Of a DNA stretch of 64,000 nucleotides, positions 43,057 to 51,859 are shown in pieces; the first letter of the stretch is position 1, and every line of letters begins with the position of its first letter. A program made the translations under genes and the position numbers. Origin of the DNA: an uncultured Clostridia bacterium (lineage in GTDB: Bacteria > Bacillota > Clostridia > Peptostreptococcales > Anaerovoracaceae); assembly GCA_934271235.1 (NCBI GenBank), contig CAKQQT010000009.1:36103-100102 (forward strand), given 5' to 3'. The notes under the pieces are model-generated. The model saw only the letters and a list, made by a program, of their open reading frames with translations. It had not been told where the DNA came from and did no database searches.

Positions 43057-44529
43057 ATGTTAATGACAGGTGCGCAGTATATTGAGAGCTTGAGAAAATT
43101 AAAAACAAGAGTATACATGTTTGGCGAAGAAATTGAAAATTGGGTAGACCACCCGATCATCAGACCATCCATTAATTGTGTTGCTATGACTTATGACTTG
43201 GCAAATGACCCGCAATATGCAGATATCATGACTGCAAAATCTAATTTAACCGGTGAAGTGATCAACCGATTTGGACATTTACATCAAAGCACAGAAGACT
43301 TAAAGAAGAAAGTAAAAATGCAGAGACTTTGCGGTCAGAAAACAGCAAGCTGCTTCCAGCGCTGCGTGGGTATGGATGCCTTCAATGCAGTATATTCCAC
43401 GACCTTTGAAGTAGATGAAAAATACCATACAAAATATCACCAGAGTTTTATTAATTTCTTGAAGATGGTACAGACCGAAGACTTAGTTGTGGACGGCGCG
43501 ATGACAGATCCGAAAGGAGATAGATCGCTTGCACCGTCAGCACAAAAAGATCCGGATATGTTTGTCCATGTTGTTGAAAAAAGAGAAGACGGAATCGTTG
43601 TTCGCGGCGCAAAGTGCCATCAGACAGGATCCATCAATTCTCACTGGCATATTATTATGCCGACGCAGGCAATGAAGCCTGAAGATAAAGACTATGCTGT
43701 TTCCTTTGCATGTCCGTCAGACGCGGAAGGATTGTATATGATTTACGGAAGACAGTCCTGTGATACAAGAAAACTTGAAGAAAGCGCAGATGTGGATCTT
43801 GGAAATAAGCAATTTGGCGGACAAGAGGCGTTGGTTGTTTTTGATAATGTGTTTATTCCGAATGAATATGTATTCTTAAACGGAGAAACTGAATTTGCGG
43901 GTATGTTGGTAGAAAGATTCGCAGGGTATCACAGACAAAGCTACGGCGGATGCAAAGTAGGCGTAGGAGACGTTATTATTGGTGCGGCTGCACTTGCTGC
44001 TGACTATAACGGAGCAAATAGAGCATCACACATTAAAGATAAACTGATTGAAATGACACATCTGAACGAGACCTTATACTGCTGCGGCATTGCCTGCTCG
44101 ACAGAAGGTTATGAGACCAAAGCCGGAAACTATCAAATCGACCTGCTTTTAGCGAATGTTTGCAAGCAGAATGTAACGAGATTCCCTTATGAGATTGTGA
44201 GACTTGCAGAGGATATCGCAGGTGGATTAATGGTAACAATGCCGAGCGAAAAAGACTTTAAGTCCGATAAAGTTGTAGGACGAAACGGTGAAACAATTGG
44301 TGAGATTTGTAACAAGTATTTTGCAGCATCTCCAACCTGTACAACGGAAGAACGTATGAGGATCTTAAGATTCTTGGAGAATATCTGCCTGGGTGCATCC
44401 GCAGTCGGTTACAGAACCGAATCTATGCATGGCGCAGGTTCTCCGCAGGCACAGAGAATCATGATCAGCCGCCAAGGAAATATCGAGGCAAAGAAAGAGC
44501 TTGCCAAAGCCATTGCCGGGATCAAATAA
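43057..44529 (+). CDS. abfD: 4-hydroxybutyryl-CoA dehydratase / vinylacetyl-CoA delta-isomerase, copy 2
   Basis: The same enzyme as 31540-33018, with 490 residues. The cluster ligands are kept: SCFQRC (Cys98, Cys102) and YHRQSYGGC (His291, Cys298). Codon use is AT-rich, unlike copy 1, although the proteins are very similar. I prefer ATG 43057 over the GTG at 43048, because GGAGAGG then has normal spacing and the protein start MLMTGAQY matches copy 1. It is followed 23 bases later by the CoA-transferase and then 4-hydroxybutyrate dehydrogenase, so this is the complete 4-hydroxybutyrate to crotonyl-CoA set. Confidence 0.96.
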   Translation: MLMTGAQYIESLRKLKTRVYMFGEEIENWVDHPIIRPSINCVAMTYDLANDPQYADIMTAKSNLTGEVINRFGHLHQSTEDLKKKVKMQRLCGQKTASCFQRCVGMDAFNAVYSTTFEVDEKYHTKYHQSFINFLKMVQTEDLVVDGAMTDPKGDRSLAPSAQKDPDMFVHVVEKREDGIVVRGAKCHQTGSINSHWHIIMPTQAMKPEDKDYAVSFACPSDAEGLYMIYGRQSCDTRKLEESADVDLGNKQFGGQEALVVFDNVFIPNEYVFLNGETEFAGMLVERFAGYHRQSYGGCKVGVGDVIIGAAALAADYNGANRASHIKDKLIEMTHLNETLYCCGIACSTEGYETKAGNYQIDLLLANVCKQNVTRFPYEIVRLAEDIAGGLMVTMPSEKDFKSDKVVGRNGETIGEICNKYFAASPTCTTEERMRILRFLENICLGASAVGYRTESMHGAGSPQAQRIMISRQGNIEAKKELAKAIAGIK

Positions 44530-44552
44530 CATTAGCATTCTAGGAGAAAAAA

Positions 44553-45863
44553 ATGGATTGGAAAAAATATTATCAAGAACATTTAATGAGCGCAGAAGAA
44601 GCAGTCAATCTGATCAAGTCCGGAGATAAACTGGTTCTTGCGCATGATGTCGGTGAACCGAAAATTCTCGTAGAGGCAATGGTGAAAAATGCAGCAAGCT
44701 ATAGAAATGTAGAAATTTCACATATGTTTTCTTTGGGAAGTGGAGCGTATTCTCATCCGGAATATAAAGAAAACTTCCATATGAATTTGTGGTTCTTGAG
44801 CACGAATACACGCAAGTGCGTCGATGATGGATATGGTGATTACACGCCAATGTTTTTTCATGAGACGCCACGTTTTATTCGTGAAGGAAGAATAAAAATC
44901 GATGTAGCGATGATCATGGTTACACCACCGAACGAGGACGGAAAGGTCTCCACGGGTGTTTCAGGAGATTATACCGTGGAAGCTGTGAAAAAAGCGAGAA
45001 TCGTGATCGCACAGGTGAATGATCAAGTTCCGTTTACTTATGGCGATGCAGTGTTTGATGTTCAAGAGATCGATGCTTTCGTAGAAGCAAATCATTCCTT
45101 GCCGACGCTACCGGATGCAGTTATCGGCGAGACTGAGAGTCTGATAGGAAAACACTGCGCGGAATTGATCCACAATGGAGACTGCTTGCAGCTTGGAATC
45201 GGCTCTATTCCGGATGCAGTATGCCATGAGTTAATCCATAAAAAGCATTTAGGTATTCATTCCGAAATGCTTGGGGATGGCATTGTGAAACTCTACGAAG
45301 AAGGAGCTGTAGATAATAGTTTAAAGCAGATTGATAAAGGTAAATTTGTCTTTAATTTCGTAATGGGTTCGCAGAAGCTTTATGATTTTTGTGACAAAAA
45401 CCCAGACTGTTTATTGAAAGCTGTCGATTATGTAAATCATCCGTTTATTATCGCACAAAACGAGAACGTTGTGAGCATTAACGGCGGTCTGGCAGTCGAT
45501 TTCTACGGGCAAGTAGCATCTGACACAATGGGCTATCGGCAATTCTCCGGCGTAGGCGGTCAAGTTGACTTTATCCGCGGCGCAGCGATGAGTAAAGGCG
45601 GAAGAGCGATTATCGTGATGCCTTCTGTAGCCGTGAAAAAGGATGGGACAAAGATATCGAAGATCACGCCGCTCTTATCCGAAGGGACGGTTGTGACTGC
45701 ATCCAGACAGGATACGGATTATGTTGTGACTGAATACGGAATTGCAGAACTGAAGGGAAAAACCGTAAAAAGCAGGGCGAGAGCGCTGATCAATATTGCG
45801 CATCCGCACTTTAGACCAGAACTGCAAGACAGCTTTGAACGCATCTTCCAAGAAAAATTTTGA
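44553..45863 (+). CDS. abfT: 4-hydroxybutyrate CoA-transferase
   Basis: It moves CoA from acetyl-CoA (or butyryl-CoA) to 4-hydroxybutyrate. The 436-residue protein carries the family's catalytic glutamate at residue 238 within IHSEMLGDG, the same number known for the Clostridium aminobutyricum enzyme, plus QLGIGSIPD and the late GVGGQVDFIRGA segment. Its place between abfD and 4-hydroxybutyrate dehydrogenase supports the substrate assignment over a general acetyl-CoA hydrolase. AGGAGA precedes the ATG. Confidence 0.94.
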   Translation: MDWKKYYQEHLMSAEEAVNLIKSGDKLVLAHDVGEPKILVEAMVKNAASYRNVEISHMFSLGSGAYSHPEYKENFHMNLWFLSTNTRKCVDDGYGDYTPMFFHETPRFIREGRIKIDVAMIMVTPPNEDGKVSTGVSGDYTVEAVKKARIVIAQVNDQVPFTYGDAVFDVQEIDAFVEANHSLPTLPDAVIGETESLIGKHCAELIHNGDCLQLGIGSIPDAVCHELIHKKHLGIHSEMLGDGIVKLYEEGAVDNSLKQIDKGKFVFNFVMGSQKLYDFCDKNPDCLLKAVDYVNHPFIIAQNENVVSINGGLAVDFYGQVASDTMGYRQFSGVGGQVDFIRGAAMSKGGRAIIVMPSVAVKKDGTKISKITPLLSEGTVVTASRQDTDYVVTEYGIAELKGKTVKSRARALINIAHPHFRPELQDSFERIFQEKF

Positions 45864-45897
45864 GCAATAGAAAATGGAAAAAGAAAGGAAAAAAGAT

Positions 45898-47022
45898 ATG
45901 CAAGCGTTAAGAGTTGTGCCGAAAGTATACTATTTTGACACTTTTAAAGACTTTAATCAGGACTTCCAATTAGGCAAAGGCGATATTCTGGTTACAAATC
46001 AGTGGATGTATGACCCGTACGTAAAACCGCTGGGAATTGATGTTCCGGTTATTTTTCAAGAAAAATACGGAAAAGGGGAACCATCCGACGAAATGATGGA
46101 TGCCATGAAAACGGATATGGACCAATACGAATATGATCGTATTATCGCTTTTGGCGGTGGAACGATCGTAGATATTTGTAAGATTTTGGCTTTAGAAATT
46201 CCCAATAAGGTCATTGACATCTATACTGGAAAGACCAAAGCAAAGAGAGTGAAAAAGCTGATTGTTGTTCCGACGACCTGCGGAACCGGATCGGAAGTAA
46301 CGAACGTGGCAATTGCAGAATTAAAGAAGCTGCATACGAAGAAAGGTGTTGCCGACGAGGAAACCTATGCAGAAGCGGCGGTTTTGATTCCGGAATCACT
46401 GCAAGGACTTCCGGACTATGTATTTGCAACATCCTCCGTAGATGCTTTGATTCATGCGTTGGAAAGCTACCTTTCGCCAAAAGCGTCACCGTTTACCGAA
46501 ATGTATTCTTTGAAAGCAATCGAAATGATCATGCATGGCTATAAAAAAATTCTTGAGGCCGGTGGAAATACAGCAGCGAACAGGGAGGCGTATTTAAAAG
46601 ATTTCCTTCTTGCATCGAATTATGCAGGGATTGCCTTTGGAAATGCAGGCTGTGCAGCCGTACATGCATTGTCTTATTCTATTGGAGCAGCTTTTCATGT
46701 TCCACATGGAGAAGCTAATTTTCAGTTCTTCACAGAGGTTTTTAAAATGTACATGAAAAAACAACCGAACGGGAAGATCAAAAAGGCTAACCAAATTTTG
46801 GCAGTTGCTCTTGGGTGTGATCTCGATATAGTATATGAGAAGATGGATGAGTTTTTAAGCAATTTTTTGACCAAAAAACCACTTCACGAGTTTGGAATGT
46901 GCGAAGAACAAATTGAAGAATTTACAAAATCAACAATCGAAAATCAACAGCGACTGTTAGGAAACAATTATGTTTTCTTGACAGAAGAAGAAATTAAAGA
47001 AATATTTACAAACCTATTTTAA
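45898..47022 (+). CDS. abfH: NAD-dependent 4-hydroxybutyrate dehydrogenase (iron-containing alcohol dehydrogenase family)
   Basis: It interconverts succinate semialdehyde and 4-hydroxybutyrate. The 374-residue Fe-ADH-type protein shows the NAD loop FGGGTIVDICK (about residue 90), PTTCGTGSEVTNVA, and metal-ligand histidines in DALIHALESY and FHVPHGEANF. The overall sequence closely follows the Clostridium kluyveri enzyme as I remember it. I prefer ATG 45898 (AAAGGA eight bases upstream) over 45874. It is third in the abf operon. No succinate semialdehyde-producing gene (gabT or sucD) is in the window. Confidence 0.93.
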   Translation: MQALRVVPKVYYFDTFKDFNQDFQLGKGDILVTNQWMYDPYVKPLGIDVPVIFQEKYGKGEPSDEMMDAMKTDMDQYEYDRIIAFGGGTIVDICKILALEIPNKVIDIYTGKTKAKRVKKLIVVPTTCGTGSEVTNVAIAELKKLHTKKGVADEETYAEAAVLIPESLQGLPDYVFATSSVDALIHALESYLSPKASPFTEMYSLKAIEMIMHGYKKILEAGGNTAANREAYLKDFLLASNYAGIAFGNAGCAAVHALSYSIGAAFHVPHGEANFQFFTEVFKMYMKKQPNGKIKKANQILAVALGCDLDIVYEKMDEFLSNFLTKKPLHEFGMCEEQIEEFTKSTIENQQRLLGNNYVFLTEEEIKEIFTNLF

Positions 47023-47039
47023 GCTAATAAGAATTGCAC

Positions 47040-47162
47040 AGTGGCAGCGCATGAATTTTCACACATATCCAATCACATCACGAATAAATCTATACATCTA
47101 AATACATCATTTGTTGCCTTGCATTCGATGCACTTTATTTTAACCGCTGCAATGCTGCCACT
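47040..47162. repeat. Distant inverted repeat between abfH and the next SDR gene
   Basis: AGTGGCAGC (47040-47048) is complementary to GCTGCCACT (47154-47162), spanning most of the 175-base gap. No T-run follows, so the role is unclear. Confidence 0.4.
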
Positions 47163-47197
47163 TGCAGGGCGACAAAAAGAAATAACGGAGGAAAAAT

Positions 47198-47944
47198 ATG
47201 AAACTTGAAGGAAAAGTTGCAGTTGTAACCGGTGGTTCTCAGAATCTTGGAAAAGGAATTGTAAAAGAGCTAGTCAATGAAGGGGCAAAGGTTGTCATCG
47301 CAGATTTAGCGACATCCTGCGGGTCTGAAACCGCTGCTGAATTTAATACGGAAAAAGGTGAAGAAGTTGTAGCTTTTGTTGCTACCGACGTTTCATCAGA
47401 GGAAATGATGATTCATCTGATGGAGGAAACGGTAGAAAAATTCGGACGCTTAGATATTCTGGTTAATAACGCAGGTATTCTAGTGCCGCAGATCCCAATC
47501 GAGGAAATGTCGGTAGCCTTTTGGGATAAAGTCATGGCAGTCAATCTCAAAGGAGTCTTTTTGGGCATTAAAGAAGCTGGAAAAATTATGGTCAATAACG
47601 AAACCGGTGGCTCTATTATTACGATTTCTTCCGCTGGCGGGATCAGGCCGAGAGATGGTATGATCTCTTACGCGGCATCCAAGTCCGGTGCCATTTTAGC
47701 AACACAGGTCGCAGCAAGAGAATATGCAACCCGAGGCGTAAGATGCAATATCGTTGCGCCTGGACCGACTGATGCGGGAAACAACATTGCACCTGAACTG
47801 GTGCCTGTATTTCTGGCAGATGTCCCTATGAAAAAATTCGGAACTCCGGAAGACATCGGAAAGGCTGTTGTCTTCTTAGCTTCTGATGATGCAAAACAAA
47901 TTACAGGCGTGGTTCTCCCTGTTGATGGTGGTAGAGTCCTTTAA
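47198..47944 (+). CDS. Short-chain dehydrogenase/reductase (FabG-like)
   Basis: A 248-residue classical SDR with TGGSQNLGKG (residue 12), NNAGIL near 90, and the catalytic Ser/Tyr/Lys in TISSAGGI and YAASKSG. Oxidation of a secondary alcohol or reduction of a ketone is expected. It follows the abf operon after 175 bases and is closed by its own terminator. AACGGAGG precedes the ATG. The substrate is unknown; with the zinc alcohol dehydrogenase downstream it suggests stepwise oxidation of a hydroxylated carbon source. Confidence 0.9.
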   Translation: MKLEGKVAVVTGGSQNLGKGIVKELVNEGAKVVIADLATSCGSETAAEFNTEKGEEVVAFVATDVSSEEMMIHLMEETVEKFGRLDILVNNAGILVPQIPIEEMSVAFWDKVMAVNLKGVFLGIKEAGKIMVNNETGGSIITISSAGGIRPRDGMISYAASKSGAILATQVAAREYATRGVRCNIVAPGPTDAGNNIAPELVPVFLADVPMKKFGTPEDIGKAVVFLASDDAKQITGVVLPVDGGRVL

Positions 47945-47951
47945 TATGTGC

Positions 47952-47997
47952 AGGTTGCTTTGTCAGCAATAAACGGCTGATGAGGCAACCTATTTTT
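47952..47997 (+). terminator. Intrinsic terminator after the SDR gene
   Basis: AGGTTGC (47952-47958) pairs with GCAACCT (47985-47991), with an inner TCAGC/GCTGA stem, then ATTTTTC. Confidence 0.78.
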
Positions 47998-48026
47998 CAC
48001 TTTATTTTTAGAGAGGAAACCATATT

Positions 48027-49058
48027 ATGAAAGCATTGGTAAAATTTAAGACCGGTTTAGACGGCATTGAACTTAGAGATATTCCGGAACCTGTTCCGAC
48101 GAAGCATGAAATAAAGGTTAAGGTTGCAGCAGCAGGCTTGTGCGGATCTGATCTTCATGTGATTCATGACATGATCAAGGTAAATATGCCGATTGCGATT
48201 GGTCACGAGTTTGTTGGAATTGTAGAAGAAGTTGGAGAGATGGTTACGAAGTTTAAGCCGGGAGATTGGATCACGTCATTGACCACATTTCGTTCCTGTG
48301 GGCAATGCAGATATTGCAAAGAGGGGAAAGTGATGTTCTGCAAGGAGCGAAAAGGGCTAGGATTTCATGTCAATGGGGCAATTGCGGAATATGTACTGGC
48401 AGCAGAAGAAAATGCGATTTTAATTTCTGAAAAAATAGAAGACAAGATTGCAGTAGCCGTTGGGGAACCATTCGGCTGTGCCGTAAGAGGAGCCATGGAG
48501 CGAAACCATGTTTGCAAGGATGATCTTGTGATCGTATGCGGACCTGGGATGCTCGGGCTCAGTGCGGTTCAAATCGCAAAACGCTGCGGAGCGACCGTGT
48601 TTGTGTATGGATTGGAGTGGGACCGGGAACGGCTGCAGACAGCCTTGAATATAGGCGCTGACGCGGTATTTACGGATAGAGCGTCTCTGGAAAAAGAGGT
48701 TTTTCGGTGTTCCGAATACGGAGCAGATGTTGCTTTTGAAGTGACCGGCGCAGAAGCTTGCTTAAACATGTGTATTGATCTCCTTCGAAAAGGAGGCTCG
48801 ATAGCACAAATGGGACTGTACCGAGAGCCGCCTAAAATCAACATGAACAAAATGACGGATAATGAAATTCAGTTGACAAATAATTTTGGGTGTCATAGGA
48901 GCACTTGGGAGATCGTATTGAATTTGATGGAGGAAAAACAAGTTAATTTCGATATTTATATGGAAAACCGCTTTCGATTAGAACAGTGGAGAGAGGCAAT
49001 TCAAAAAGCGGAGTCCAAAGAAGCTTTAAAAGTTCTGTTTATTCCAAACCGGATTTGA
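48027..49058 (+). CDS. Zinc-binding alcohol dehydrogenase (threonine/sorbitol dehydrogenase type)
   Basis: A medium-chain dehydrogenase of 343 residues. It has the catalytic zinc site in GLCGSDLHVI and GHEFVGIVEEVG, and the structural zinc cysteines in CGQCRYCKEGKVMFC. The cofactor loop is VCGPGMLGLSAVQIAK. It oxidises an alcohol or polyol with NAD(P); the substrate is unknown. The next gene, a phosphotriesterase-family hydrolase, starts 20 bases later and is probably cotranscribed. Confidence 0.92.
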   Translation: MKALVKFKTGLDGIELRDIPEPVPTKHEIKVKVAAAGLCGSDLHVIHDMIKVNMPIAIGHEFVGIVEEVGEMVTKFKPGDWITSLTTFRSCGQCRYCKEGKVMFCKERKGLGFHVNGAIAEYVLAAEENAILISEKIEDKIAVAVGEPFGCAVRGAMERNHVCKDDLVIVCGPGMLGLSAVQIAKRCGATVFVYGLEWDRERLQTALNIGADAVFTDRASLEKEVFRCSEYGADVAFEVTGAEACLNMCIDLLRKGGSIAQMGLYREPPKINMNKMTDNEIQLTNNFGCHRSTWEIVLNLMEEKQVNFDIYMENRFRLEQWREAIQKAESKEALKVLFIPNRI

Positions 49059-49078
49059 AACTTTAGGAGGAGAACGAC

Positions 49079-50065
49079 ATGGGTGTTGTAAATACAGTTC
49101 TTGGACCTATAAAGAGCGATGAATTAGGGCTAACAATGATGCACGAGCATTTTATATTCGGATATCCGGGATATCAGGGAGATGTGCAATATGCAGAATC
49201 GGAAGAAGTCAAGATCCTAGATAAACTTTGTCCGATCGTTGAAAAACTAATGCAATACGGTGTACGCACCATTGTAGATGCAACACCGAATGATTGTGGA
49301 AGGTGGCCGCAGTTATATCAACGAGTTTCAAAGATGACCGGTATAAATATCATTTGCGCATCAGGATATTACAATGAGGAATTTGGGGGTTCGGCATATT
49401 TTAAATTGAGAGCCCTGCACAATGATGCGGAGGGAGAAATTTATGAATTGTTAAAAAGGGAAACTACGACAGGAATCGGACGAACAGATATAAAAGCAGG
49501 AGTTATAAAGTTAGCTAGCGGTAAGGATAAAATATCTGATTATGAAAAAATGTTTTTTAAAGCAGCGGCAAAAGTGCAGCAGGAATTCTATGTACCGATC
49601 ATTACCCATACGGAAGAAGGCAAACTGGGGTGTGAGCAATTAGACTTTTTACTGGAGAATGGCGCGGATGCGAACAAAGTGCTGATCGGGCACATGTGTG
49701 ATGACTTATGTATACAACATCATCGGTATATTATGGACAAAGGCGCTTATGTTGGTTTTGATCGCTTCAGCGTGCAAGGATTCTTAGGCGTGAAAGAAAA
49801 TACCGATCGATTCAACTTGTTGAAAAGATTAGTCGACCATGGATATGCGGACAGAATCTTGTTTAGTCAGGATTTTGTAATGCACCAATTGGGGAGAGAA
49901 CAAAGCATGGATTCTCATATTACACAAATGCATGCGGAATTTCCTTGCGATTGTCTTTTCGAAAAGATTCTTCCGCAAATAAAAGAAACAGGCATCTCAG
50001 AGGCCGGAATGAATGAAATTCTTGTTAAAAATCCGCAGAGATTTTTGGACACAGATATTTTTTGA
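49079..50065 (+). CDS. Phosphotriesterase-family metal-dependent hydrolase (possible lactonase)
   Basis: A 328-residue amidohydrolase-superfamily TIM barrel. The metal ligands are seen in MMHEHFIF (His22, His24), the carbamylated lysine in AGVIKLASG (about residue 139), THTEEG, IGHMCDD and LFSQDFV (Asp near 266). Natural members of this family are often lactonases or esterases rather than phosphotriesterases. Next to dehydrogenases and a carboxylate importer, lactone opening is a sensible guess. AGGAGGAG precedes the ATG. Confidence 0.88.
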   Translation: MGVVNTVLGPIKSDELGLTMMHEHFIFGYPGYQGDVQYAESEEVKILDKLCPIVEKLMQYGVRTIVDATPNDCGRWPQLYQRVSKMTGINIICASGYYNEEFGGSAYFKLRALHNDAEGEIYELLKRETTTGIGRTDIKAGVIKLASGKDKISDYEKMFFKAAAKVQQEFYVPIITHTEEGKLGCEQLDFLLENGADANKVLIGHMCDDLCIQHHRYIMDKGAYVGFDRFSVQGFLGVKENTDRFNLLKRLVDHGYADRILFSQDFVMHQLGREQSMDSHITQMHAEFPCDCLFEKILPQIKETGISEAGMNEILVKNPQRFLDTDIF

Positions 50066-50090
50066 TTCCGTTTATCAGAGTACAAGTTTC

Positions 50091-50107
50091 TGTTGTAATG
50101 GATACAA
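50091..50107. promoter_or_regulatory. Dyad upstream of the TRAP operon
   Basis: GTTGTA and TACAAC flank ATGGA. It lies 128 bases before dctP in a 169-base gap and could be an operator. I see no convincing sigma-70 or sigma-54 promoter next to it. Confidence 0.4.
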
Positions 50108-50234
50108 CACCCAACAGTTTTACACCGTATTTTGAAGATGTTATTCTGACGGTGGGGAAAAGAATATTGCTGTGTAGGGGATAAGGATTTGAGGAAAGCA
50201 ATTATTTCAATCATAAAGAAAGAGGAGAAGAAAA

Positions 50235-51278
50235 ATGAAAAAGAACCTTGAAAAACTTTTCGCAGTCATTTTAGTACTTACGTTAGTTTTCACTATGGCA
50301 GCTTGCGGAAATTCAGATGACAACGGCGATGCCGGTGACTCTGAAGTCTATACTCTGAGCGCAACCTGGTGCGCAGGTGAAGCAACTGCAATCGTACAGT
50401 CTTGGTATAAGGCTGCAGAAAAAATCGAACAGGATTCGAACGGCAGAATTCAGGTGAAAACCTATCACACTGGACAGATTAGTGGATCTGACAGAGAAAA
50501 TGCGGAAAAGGTATCCACAAATGTTTGTCAGTTCACCACCATTCCGTGTGCGACCATGGCAGAGTTCTCCGGAATCAAAGAATACAATCTTTCAACGATC
50601 CCGTATATTTGTACAAGCGATGCACAGTTAGACTACCTTTATGATCAGGGTGTATATGATGATATCAACACAGCCTTTACAGCACAGACCGGATTAGTTC
50701 CGAACGGAAGCTTTTCTACGGGTTGGGTTGCGCTTGGCATGAAGAAGGGCGAAGTAAGATCTGTAGCTGATATCAAGGGAATGAAAATCAGATCGATGAC
50801 GACCGAAGGCCAGTTATCCACATTAGAGGCTTGGGGAGCAGCGCCGACTCCGATGGCGATCGGCGAATTATTTACGGCCTTACAGCAGGGAACTGTTGAC
50901 GGCGCTTTAGCGGCAGAGCAGTTATTCGACTCGGAAGGCTACGGAGAAATCCTTGCATCCGTTACTAATATCAATCCGTTCTCCACGTACCATATCGGTA
51001 TTTACAATCAGGAATGGTACAATGCACTTCCGGATGATCTGAAGACTGTATTTGATGAAGGTATGGCATATTTTTACGAAGTATGCAGACCGGCACAGCT
51101 TCAGGCAACACAAGATGCATATAAGAATCTTGAAGCAGACGGCTGCAAATTTGTAGAACTGACAGCAGATGAATTACAGGGCTTTGCAGATGCGGCAGCG
51201 GCGGTAACGGAAAAAATGTCCGCAGCCCTTGACGCAGACTTTGTTCAGAAAGCAAAAGATTGTTTAGCAACCATGTAA
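50235..51278 (+). CDS. dctP: TRAP transporter solute-binding lipoprotein
   Basis: An extracellular binding protein of 347 residues, anchored by lipid. The signal peptide ends in the lipobox TMAAC (Cys23 or so). The mature part follows the DctP pattern, with PWRxxEGxx-like conserved motifs such as VKTYHTGQISGS, GMKIRSM and MAIGELFTALQQGTVDGA. TRAP systems import organic acids, mostly hydroxy- and keto-acids, with sodium. It is first in an operon with dctQ, dctM and the E3 gene. AAGAGGAGAAG precedes the ATG. Confidence 0.93.
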   Translation: MKKNLEKLFAVILVLTLVFTMAACGNSDDNGDAGDSEVYTLSATWCAGEATAIVQSWYKAAEKIEQDSNGRIQVKTYHTGQISGSDRENAEKVSTNVCQFTTIPCATMAEFSGIKEYNLSTIPYICTSDAQLDYLYDQGVYDDINTAFTAQTGLVPNGSFSTGWVALGMKKGEVRSVADIKGMKIRSMTTEGQLSTLEAWGAAPTPMAIGELFTALQQGTVDGALAAEQLFDSEGYGEILASVTNINPFSTYHIGIYNQEWYNALPDDLKTVFDEGMAYFYEVCRPAQLQATQDAYKNLEADGCKFVELTADELQGFADAAAAVTEKMSAALDADFVQKAKDCLATM

Positions 51279-51302
51279 GCATAGAACACGTTATATTGTG
51301 AC

Positions 51303-51334
51303 AACAGGCAGCTGAAGATTTTCAGCTGCCTGTT
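51303..51334 (+). repeat. Strong stem-loop between dctP and dctQ
   Basis: AACAGGCAGCTGAA and TTCAGCTGCCTGTT form a perfect 14-base stem with a GATT loop and no T-run. Such hairpins protect the upstream mRNA, so more binding protein than permease would be made. Confidence 0.75.
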
Positions 51335-51355
51335 GGAAAGAAAGGTATAGTTCCT

Positions 51356-51859
51356 ATGAAGAAGAAACTTTTGTATGTTGTGGATAACTTGGAAAAATAT
51401 ATTTGCATGCTGATCCTTGCAATTATGTTTGTCATTATCTTGGAGCAAGTGGTACTTCGATTCGTATTTCATAATCCGAATTCGTGGTCTGAAGAACTTG
51501 CGAGATATCTGCACATCGGACTTATTTATTTTGGCGCAGGCTTTGCGACAAGAAAAGACCAGCATATCCGAATTGATTCTGTTTTAAACATCTATCCGGA
51601 AAAGATCCGACCGTACATTAAACATTTGGGTGATTTAATGTTTGTGATTTTTGCGATCTTTATTGTGATCATCGGTGCGCAAACAGCAATGCATGTATAT
51701 AGCCTTGGACAAACGTCCACCGCGTTGAAAATCCCTATGGCGATCGTATATACCCTTTGTCCTATCGGATATGCATTGATCGCGATCAGACAGATCCAGC
51801 TTTGGATTATAGAATTGATCAATTTAAGACACCAAAAAGCGGAAGGAGGATGTAACTAA
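51356..51859 (+). CDS. dctQ: TRAP transporter small permease subunit
   Basis: A 167-residue membrane protein with four predicted helices (about residues 14-36, 50-66, 88-110, 126-148). The segment VLRFVFHNPNSWSEELARYLHIGLIYFGAG is typical of DctQ. It forms the membrane complex with DctM. Its stop shares a base with the next start (TAATG), coupling translation. Confidence 0.92.
   Translation: MKKKLLYVVDNLEKYICMLILAIMFVIILEQVVLRFVFHNPNSWSEELARYLHIGLIYFGAGFATRKDQHIRIDSVLNIYPEKIRPYIKHLGDLMFVIFAIFIVIIGAQTAMHVYSLGQTSTALKIPMAIVYTLCPIGYALIAIRQIQLWIIELINLRHQKAEGGCN

Noticed and set aside
50066..50234. A sigma-54 promoter before the TRAP operon (GGTGGGG...TTGCT)
   Set aside because: The distance between the GG and GC elements is one base too long.
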